Shown here piece by piece: positions 32,283 through 37,207 of a DNA stretch of 37,207 bases. Origin of the DNA: Pseudomonadota bacterium (lineage in GTDB: Bacteria > Pseudomonadota > Gammaproteobacteria > Burkholderiales > Burkholderiaceae_C); assembly GCA_018242005.1 (NCBI GenBank), contig JAFECU010000260.1:1-37207 (forward strand), written 5' to 3'. The translations under genes were made by a program, and so were the position numbers. Within the stretch, counting starts at the first letter, position 1, and each line of letters starts with the position of its first letter. The notes below the pieces were generated by a model. The model worked only from the letters and a program-made list of their open reading frames with translations. It had not been told where the DNA came from and ran no database searches.

Positions 32283-33032
32283 ATGGTCGGCACGCGTCGC
32301 TCAGGGATATCACAGCATTGGCGCCGGGGCCTGAACGCCCTGGCGGGCCTGGCGGCGCGGCTGCCCAGCCAGTGCGCCGTCTGCCATGCCTGGCCCGCGC
32401 AGCGCCTGTGCCCCGCCTGCCGCGCGCAGTTCGTCCCGCGGCTGGCACGCTGCAGGAGCTGCGCCTGCATCGTCCCCGATGACGTGGCCCAATGCGGGGC
32501 CTGCCTGCGCCAACCGCCACCGCTCGATGCCTGCCTGGCGGCCGTGAGCTACGGTTTTCCCTGGGCCCAGCTGCTGGCGCAATTCAAGTTCCGGGCCGAT
32601 CCGGGCTGGGCCGGCGCGCTGGCCGATCTCATGCGCCAGGCTCCGGGTGCACAGGCCGCGCTGGCGCAGGCCGACCTCGTGCTGCCCGTGCCGCTGTCGC
32701 CCGAACGCCTGCGCCGGCGCGGCTACAACCAGGCACTGCTGTTGGCACGCCGGCTCGGCAGCCCGCATGTACACGCGCAGCTGCTGCTGCGCACGCGCGA
32801 AGCCGAGGCGCAAAGCCACCTCGCGCGCGCCGAGCGCCTGCGCAATCTGCGCGGCGCCTTCATGCTGGACCCGCTGCTGGCGCCGCAGGTGTCGGGCCGG
32901 CGCGTGCTGCTGGTCGATGATGTGATGACCACAGGCGCCACGCTGCACGCCGCCGCGGCGCCCCTGCGCGCGGCCGGCGTGCGCCACATCACGGCCATGG
33001 TGCTGGCGCGCACGCCCGAGCAGGCCGGTTGA
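32283..33032 (+). CDS. comF: ComF family phosphoribosyltransferase-like protein
   Basis: A 249-residue protein. The N-terminal zinc region has CAVC, CPAC, CRSC and CGAC pairs. The C-terminal PRTase domain has LVLPVPLSPERLRRRGYNQA, the PRPP loop VLLVDDVMTTGATL and an ending VRHITAMVLART. In Gram-negative relatives it is linked to DNA uptake (ComF/GntX); its catalytic role is unclear. ATG 32283 gives MVGTRRSG. It is followed 10 bases later by trmL, probably in one transcript. Confidence 0.93.
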   Translation: MVGTRRSGISQHWRRGLNALAGLAARLPSQCAVCHAWPAQRLCPACRAQFVPRLARCRSCACIVPDDVAQCGACLRQPPPLDACLAAVSYGFPWAQLLAQFKFRADPGWAGALADLMRQAPGAQAALAQADLVLPVPLSPERLRRRGYNQALLLARRLGSPHVHAQLLLRTREAEAQSHLARAERLRNLRGAFMLDPLLAPQVSGRRVLLVDDVMTTGATLHAAAAPLRAAGVRHITAMVLARTPEQAG

Positions 33033-33042
33033 CAATAGCGCC

Positions 33043-33525
33043 ATGTTCCACATCGTCCTCGTCGAACCCGAAATCCCCCCCAACACCGGCAATGTGATCC
33101 GCCTGGCCGCAAACACCGGCTGCGTGCTGCACCTGGTGGAGCCGCTGGGCTTTTCCATGGAGGACCGGCTCATGCGCCGCGCTGGCCTGGACTATCACGA
33201 GTACGCCGAGGTGCGCCGACACAGTGGCTGGACGGCGCTTCTGCGCGAGCTCCAGCCGGACCCCACGCGCATGTTCGCACTCACCACCCATGGCACGCGC
33301 TCGGTGTACGACGCCGGATTTCTGCCCGGCGACTGGTTCGTGTTCGGCGCCGAATCGCGCGGCCTGCCGCCCGAGTTGCGCGAGGGTTTCCCGCCGGCGC
33401 AGCGGCTGCGCCTGCCCATGCTGCCCCGGCAGCGCAGCCTGAACCTGTCGAACGCGGTGGCCGTGACGGTGTACGAGGCTTGGCGGCAGAACAGCTTTCT
33501 TGCGCCAGCGCTCTCTCAGCCCTGA
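33043..33525 (+). CDS. trmL: tRNA (cytidine(34)-2'-O)-methyltransferase
   Basis: A 160-residue SPOUT methyltransferase that modifies the wobble base of leucine tRNAs. The trefoil knot shows in PPNTGNVIRLAANTGCVLHL, FVFGAESRGLP and LPMLPRQRSLNLSNAVAV. Length and motifs are typical. The 3' end overlaps the convergent LysR gene by 10 bases. Confidence 0.96.
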   Translation: MFHIVLVEPEIPPNTGNVIRLAANTGCVLHLVEPLGFSMEDRLMRRAGLDYHEYAEVRRHSGWTALLRELQPDPTRMFALTTHGTRSVYDAGFLPGDWFVFGAESRGLPPELREGFPPAQRLRLPMLPRQRSLNLSNAVAVTVYEAWRQNSFLAPALSQP

Positions 33526-34448
33526 ACCGCGCTGCCCAGCGCCTCGCGGATGCGTGCCCGCGTGCGCTCGGCCAGGAAGTCCAGGAACGCCCGCGTCCGC
33601 ATAGGCATGAACTTGCGGCTGGGCAGCGCGGCATAGAGCGTGAAGTGGCCGCAGGTCCACGGCGCCAGCACGCGCACCAGCCGGCCGCCTCTCAGGTGCT
33701 CCGCCACCAGGTCCACCGACAGCACGCCAATGCCGGCGCCTCCGAGCGCCACGCCCATGAGCGTGTCGGCATGGTTGACCACGCACACCGGGCGCACCGC
33801 GACCTCGGTGAGCCGCTCGCCATGGGCCGGGTGGCTCAGGTGCACCACGCCGGCACGCATGTCCGCGTGGCTCGCCAGCAGGCAGTCATGGTCGGCCAGC
33901 TCCTGGGGCGTGCGCGGCGCGGGGCGACGGCGCAGATAGGCCGGCGCGGCGCAGAGCACACCCACGGTGGTGGCGAAGGGCCGCGCGATGATGTTCGCGT
34001 CGAAGTCCGAGGGCGCGCTCAGCAGGGTGAGGTCATGGTCGGCGATAGGCAGGTCGCTGCCCATGCTGACGTGGATGTCCAGCTGCACGGATGGATGGCG
34101 GGCGCGAAACTGTGCCACCAGCGGTGCCAGGACATGCGCCGCCAGCACCGGGCCGGCACACACGCGCAGCACGCCACTCATGCCGCCGGTGTATTCCTGT
34201 GCCATGGCGCGCGCCTCGCCCACCTCGGTCAGGATCATGCGCACGCGCGCCAGGTAGGCCATGCCCGCCTCGGTCAGCGACACGCGGCGCGTGGTTCGCT
34301 GCAACAGGCGCGCCCCGACATCGCGCTCCAGGTCGGCGACGAAGCGGGTCACCGTCGCGGGCGACATGTCCAGCGCGCGCGCCGCGGCCGCAAAGCCGCC
34401 CTCGTCGGCCACGGTCTGGAACACACGCATCGTCGTCAGCCTGTCCAT
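33516..34448 (-). CDS. LysR family transcriptional regulator
   Basis: 310 residues. The N-terminal winged helix is MRVFQTVADEGGFAAAARALDMSPATVTRFVADLE, followed by LLQRTTRRVSLTEAG, and then the effector domain (GVLRVCAGPVLAAHVLAPLVAQF, VSMGSDLPIADHDL, LVRVLAPWTCGHFTLYAALP). It belongs to the CrgA/AaeR-like subgroup by these segments. It diverges from the DUF4148 gene 211 bases away, a common LysR target arrangement, though the target is not proven. ATG 34448 fits the family register. Confidence 0.95.
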   Translation of the reverse strand: MDRLTTMRVFQTVADEGGFAAAARALDMSPATVTRFVADLERDVGARLLQRTTRRVSLTEAGMAYLARVRMILTEVGEARAMAQEYTGGMSGVLRVCAGPVLAAHVLAPLVAQFRARHPSVQLDIHVSMGSDLPIADHDLTLLSAPSDFDANIIARPFATTVGVLCAAPAYLRRRPAPRTPQELADHDCLLASHADMRAGVVHLSHPAHGERLTEVAVRPVCVVNHADTLMGVALGGAGIGVLSVDLVAEHLRGGRLVRVLAPWTCGHFTLYAALPSRKFMPMRTRAFLDFLAERTRARIREALGSAVQG

Positions 34449-34659
34449 GTTGGTTCGCTTACACTCGCAAGGCGACCGATTATTTCAGTTTTGCGAATGA
34501 ATCATTGCAGAAAGGCCGCTTTTTCTCCGGGTTATCCCTGGCTACAGTACATCCCATGGACGCCATTGCACCTCTGTGCGCGCGCGTTCACGGTCCCAGG
34601 ACTACAGGCAACGCCCTGCGTGCCGGGAAATGAGTACGTTGACAAGGAAGGACCACACC

Positions 34660-34983
34660 ATGAACAAAACCCTGATCGCCGTCGCGATGGCACTGGGCTC
34701 GATCGCCGTCGCACATGCCGACACCCCCATCGATTTTCGCAGTGGCAGCTACCCCAGCGACACCATGCAGGCCCAGCCCAGCACACTGACCCGTGCAGCC
34801 GTGATTGCCGACCTGAAGGCCGCACGTGACAGCGGCACCCTGCCCACTTACAGCGAGTTCGATGGCATGCCAGCCCCGATGGGCGCCACGACGAGCACAC
34901 TGACCCGCGCCGAGGTGCGTCGGCAGGCCGTCGAAGCCGCCCAGACCGACGTTCACGCCCATCTGAGCAGCAGCATTGAGTGA
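34660..34983 (+). CDS. DUF4148 exported small protein
   Basis: A 107-residue protein with a signal peptide (MNKTLIAVAMALGSIAVAHA, cut before DTPIDF). It carries two copies of a TLTRAxV box, at STLTRAAVIADLKAARDSG and STLTRAEVRRQAVEAA, with nearly identical underlying DNA. This is the DUF4148 pattern, widespread and multicopy in Burkholderiales but of unknown role. A GGAAGGA ribosome site lies about 9 bases upstream of ATG 34660; the frame is open earlier to 34576 without signal-like features. An intrinsic terminator follows. Confidence 0.88.
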   Translation: MNKTLIAVAMALGSIAVAHADTPIDFRSGSYPSDTMQAQPSTLTRAAVIADLKAARDSGTLPTYSEFDGMPAPMGATTSTLTRAEVRRQAVEAAQTDVHAHLSSSIE

Positions 34984-35003
34984 TCGACTGCGCCGCCAGG
35001 CCG

Positions 35004-35037
35004 GCCGCTCGCCCCGACAGGGTCGAGCGGCTTTTTT
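35004..35037 (+). terminator. Intrinsic terminator after the DUF4148 gene
   Basis: GCCGCTCG (35004-35011) pairs with CGAGCGGC (35024-35031). Inside, CCC and GGG extend the stem around a GACA loop after one mismatch. TTTTTT follows at 35032-35037. It lies 20 bases past the stop and 12 bases before the convergent ParA gene's 3' end. Confidence 0.9.
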
Positions 35038-35048
35038 ACGCCCGCGCT

Positions 35049-35669
35049 TCAGGCGGCATCGAGCCAGTCGCAGATGCCCTGCCACTGCTCCAGGTCACGC
35101 GCCACGCGCGAACCCGTCACGTCGAAGATCGACTGCCCCTGCGCCGCCAGCTGGATGTAGTTCTGCGTGTTGCGCAGGTAAGCCAGCACGGGCAGGCCCA
35201 GGCTGCCGACGAAGTTGCGCAGCTTCTCGGCCACGATGGTGCGCGGATCGACACGCATGCCGACGATGGCCACCTGGGCCAGGCCGCCCTTGCGCTGCGC
35301 GGCCAGCTCGTCCAGGTACTGGCCCGTGGCAAAGATGTCGAACAGGCTGGGCTGCAGCGGCACGATGATGCGGTCGGCCAGGTTCAGCGCATCCTTGAGG
35401 CGCCAGCCGCCCAGGCCCGCGGGCGTGTCCAGCACGGCGTGCGTGGCCTGCTTGGGCGGGGCGCTGATCCAGTCGGCATCCACCTGCCAGGCGCCTATGG
35501 GCCGCGCCGCCTGGGGCCGTTGCTGCAGCCACAGGTGCGCGGACTGCTGGCGATCAGCATCGCCCAGCACGACCTGGTGGCCGCGGCTGGCGAAGTAGCC
35601 TGCGATGTTGGTGGACAGCGTGGACTTGCCCACCCCGCCCTTGGGGCTTGCAACTGCGATGATCGGCAT
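35049..35669 (-). CDS. Orphan ParA/MinD-type ATPase
   Basis: A 206-residue P-loop ATPase with the deviant Walker A ASPKGGVGKSTLSTN including the signature lysine, GDADRQQSAHLWL, Walker B-like HAVLDTPAGLG, and ADRIIVPLQPSLFDIFATGQYLDEL. It has no N-terminal HTH and no parB neighbour, which fits the MipZ/ParC-like group that positions cellular cargo rather than the chromosome. ATG 35669 has a GGGAG ribosome site. Its cargo is not apparent. Confidence 0.9.
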   Translation of the reverse strand: MPIIAVASPKGGVGKSTLSTNIAGYFASRGHQVVLGDADRQQSAHLWLQQRPQAARPIGAWQVDADWISAPPKQATHAVLDTPAGLGGWRLKDALNLADRIIVPLQPSLFDIFATGQYLDELAAQRKGGLAQVAIVGMRVDPRTIVAEKLRNFVGSLGLPVLAYLRNTQNYIQLAAQGQSIFDVTGSRVARDLEQWQGICDWLDAA

Positions 35670-35716
35670 GTGGGCTCCCTCTAAGGTTCAGGTTTGATTG
35701 ACCGTTAGCACGCGCC

Positions 35717-35746
35717 AATAAAGCGCATATAGCTATAAATTAAAGA
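35717..35746. repeat. Possible degraded copy of the interspersed repeat upstream of parA-like gene
   Basis: An AT-rich island reading AATAAAGCGCATATAGCTAT followed by AAATTAAAGAGC. It shares AAGCGC, AGCTAT and an A/T tail, in order, with the copies at 6551, 8477 and 22150. It could instead simply be the promoter of the ParA gene; the TATAGCTATA palindrome is compatible with either. Confidence 0.3.
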
Positions 35747-35749
35747 GCG

Positions 35750-36388
35750 TCACGCATGCTGCGTGCCACGCTTGACGAAGAACAGCCCCGTGCCCACCAG
35801 CATCAGCAGGCCACCGAAGACGCGGTTTTGCGCGCGCATGGCGCTGGCGTTCTGCATCAGGCGGCGCAGCACGCTGGCGCTGGCGGCATAACCGTTCATG
35901 ACGATCAGGTCCACCGACACCAGGGTCGCAGCCATGATCAGCAGCTGGCTCCACAGCGGGCGGGATTCGCTCATGAACTGCGGCAGCACGGCCACCATGA
36001 ACAAGATGCCCTTGGGATTGGTGGCGTTGGTCAGTGCCCCGGTGATCACGCGCCGGCGCCAACTCATGGGCGTGGCCGCCAGATCGCCGCCCAGGGTACC
36101 GGCGGAGCCCGCGCGCCACTGGCTGAAACCGAGGTAGATGAGATAGCAGGCGCCCAGCACCTTGACCACGGTGAAGGCCAGTTCCGAGGCGATGAGCAGC
36201 GAGCCCACGCCCGCCCCGGCAACGATGAGAATGAACAGCAGGCCCAGCTCCAGCCCCAGGATGGTGGCGAGCGTCTTGCGCACGCCGTAGGACAGACCAT
36301 GGCTCATGGACAGCACGGCGCCCGAGCCCGGCGAGATGGCGATCACCCACGACGCTGCAAAAAATGCCACCCAGGTATGCCAGTCCAT
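35750..36388 (-). CDS. LysE family amino-acid exporter
   Basis: A 212-residue inner-membrane exporter with six hydrophobic segments. The N-terminal signature is FAASWVIAISPGSGAVLSMSHGLSYGVRKT, followed by GACYLIYLGFSQWRAG and TNATNPKGILFMVAVLPQF, all family hallmarks. It exports an amino acid or homoserine-type metabolite. ATG 36388 gives MDWHTWVAFF. It diverges from the KefB/C gene across 132 bases. The substrate is unknown; no LysG-type regulator is adjacent. Confidence 0.94.
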   Translation of the reverse strand: MDWHTWVAFFAASWVIAISPGSGAVLSMSHGLSYGVRKTLATILGLELGLLFILIVAGAGVGSLLIASELAFTVVKVLGACYLIYLGFSQWRAGSAGTLGGDLAATPMSWRRRVITGALTNATNPKGILFMVAVLPQFMSESRPLWSQLLIMAATLVSVDLIVMNGYAASASVLRRLMQNASAMRAQNRVFGGLLMLVGTGLFFVKRGTQHA

Positions 36389-36520
36389 GTCGCGCCGCGT
36401 AAGAAAAAGTACCAAATAGGAAGATGGCGATTCTATCGGCCGCAATGGCGACGCCGAACCGGCCCGGGGTGTCACAATTTCGGCCCGTCTCTTGCCTGTC
36501 TTTCTGCCCTTCCCCCCACC

Positions 36521-37207
36521 ATGGCCCAAGCCCCCGTCTGGCTCACTTACGGATTCACCTACCTGGCCGCGGCCGTGATCGCCGTGCCCATTGCCCGCGC
36601 GCTGGGCCTGGGCGCCATCATCGGCTACCTGGCGGCGGGCATTGCCATCGGCCCCTGGGGCCTCTCGCTCGTGACCAACGTGCAGGACATCCTGCACTTT
36701 GCCGAGTTCGGCGTGGTGCTGATGCTGTTCCTCGTGGGCCTGGAGCTGCAGCCGAGCCGCCTGTGGAGCATGCGCCGCCCCATCTTTGGCTTGGGGACGG
36801 CGCAGGTGGCCGGCTGCGCGCTGCTGCTGTGGGCCTGCGCCTGGGCCCTGGGCGTGCCCTGGCGCGTGGCCCTGGTGGGCGCACTGGGGCTGGCGTTGTC
36901 GTCGACGGCCATCGCGCTGCAGGTGCTGGGCGAGCGCAACCTGATGCGCACGGACAGCGGGCAGAAGGCGTTTTCCATCCTGCTGTTCCAGGACGTGGCG
37001 GCCATCCCCATCCTGGCGCTGCTGCCGCTCCTGGGCGCGGCGGCGCGCGCGGCCGCGCACCCGCATGGGCCGCAGGACCTGCTGCCCGAGGCGCTGAAGA
37101 TCGTGGCCGTGGTCGGCGCCATCGTACTCGGCGGGCGCTGGGTGCTGCGGCCGCTGCTGCGCTGGATCGCCAGGAGCAAGACGCCCGAGATCTTCACGGC
37201 CACCTCG
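36521..37207 (+). CDS. KefB/KefC-type CPA2 cation:proton antiporter, N-terminal part
   Basis: A gene that runs off the end of the window; 229 codons are visible from ATG 36521. It has the CPA2 membrane domain: AVIAVPIARALGLGAIIGYL, AAGIAIGPWGL, HFAEFGVVLMLFLVGLELQP, LGLALSSTAIALQVL and ILLFQDVAAIPILALLP. The FQD aspartate is in the ion-binding helix. KefB/C proteins are glutathione-gated potassium efflux systems with a C-terminal TrkA-N domain, which would lie beyond the window, so the exact subtype is open. Confidence 0.93.
   Translation, partial: MAQAPVWLTYGFTYLAAAVIAVPIARALGLGAIIGYLAAGIAIGPWGLSLVTNVQDILHFAEFGVVLMLFLVGLELQPSRLWSMRRPIFGLGTAQVAGCALLLWACAWALGVPWRVALVGALGLALSSTAIALQVLGERNLMRTDSGQKAFSILLFQDVAAIPILALLPLLGAAARAAAHPHGPQDLLPEALKIVAVVGAIVLGGRWVLRPLLRWIARSKTPEIFTATS

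Noticed and set aside
1-37207. CRISPR arrays, insertion sequences, prophage, tRNA or rRNA genes
   Set aside because: I looked for regularly spaced repeats, transposase or integrase motifs and RNA gene signatures and saw none.

Overview
The window is chromosomal DNA of a GC-rich betaproteobacterium. It is probably a member of the Comamonadaceae (Burkholderiales, of the Acidovorax/Alicycliphilus type). The reasons are the aa3 oxidase cluster with its 38-residue assembly protein, DUF2970 and DUF2909 genes; a DUF4148 protein; a Bug/TctC solute-binding protein; and short interspersed repeats of a kind I remember from that family. I see no rRNA, tRNA, CRISPR array, insertion sequence or prophage. 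Coding density is high and intergenic gaps are short.

Layout. 1-2.7 kb: the end of gpmA, a ctpA-type S41 protease gene with an in-frame TAA near its 5' end, and a MoeB/ThiF-type adenylyltransferase. 2.8-5.3 kb: a two-component module made of a stand-alone receiver, a NarL-type regulator and a divergent CHASE3 histidine kinase. 5.6-11.8 kb: housekeeping genes: a BON lipoprotein, coaD, rsmD, a pair of M16 peptidases (one catalytic, one not), ftsY and cutA. 11.9-14.6 kb: a family-3 solute-binding protein without a signal peptide, an NAD(P)-binding protein and a zinc alcohol dehydrogenase. 14.7-19.2 kb: a compact minus-strand operon of a diheme MauG/CCP-like lipoprotein, a porin, a flavinylated FMN-binding protein, a short ApbE flavin transferase and a four-helix membrane protein with heme-b-like histidines. 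19.5-21.6 kb: rpoH behind a perfect CIRCE operator, a strong terminator, and a TctC-family protein.

21.6-30.9 kb is the cytochrome c oxidase locus. It holds structural subunits coxB, ctaD and coxC; copper insertion proteins CtaG and SCO1; a second SCO-like Cx3C protein; SURF1; heme A synthesis genes ctaA and ctaB; and three small membrane proteins. All run on the minus strand except a DUF2909 gene. 31.3-37.2 kb: a BioC-like methyltransferase with a degenerate SAM motif, comF, trmL, a LysR regulator, a DUF4148 protein, an orphan ParA, a LysE exporter and the start of a KefB/C antiporter.

The most unusual content is the 14.7-19.2 kb operon, which looks like a cell-envelope flavin/heme electron-transfer pathway coupled to an outer-membrane porin. 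Other points of note are the interrupted ctpA, the CIRCE site on rpoH, and a repeat-like sequence present in the same reading frame in the signal peptides of two unrelated proteins.
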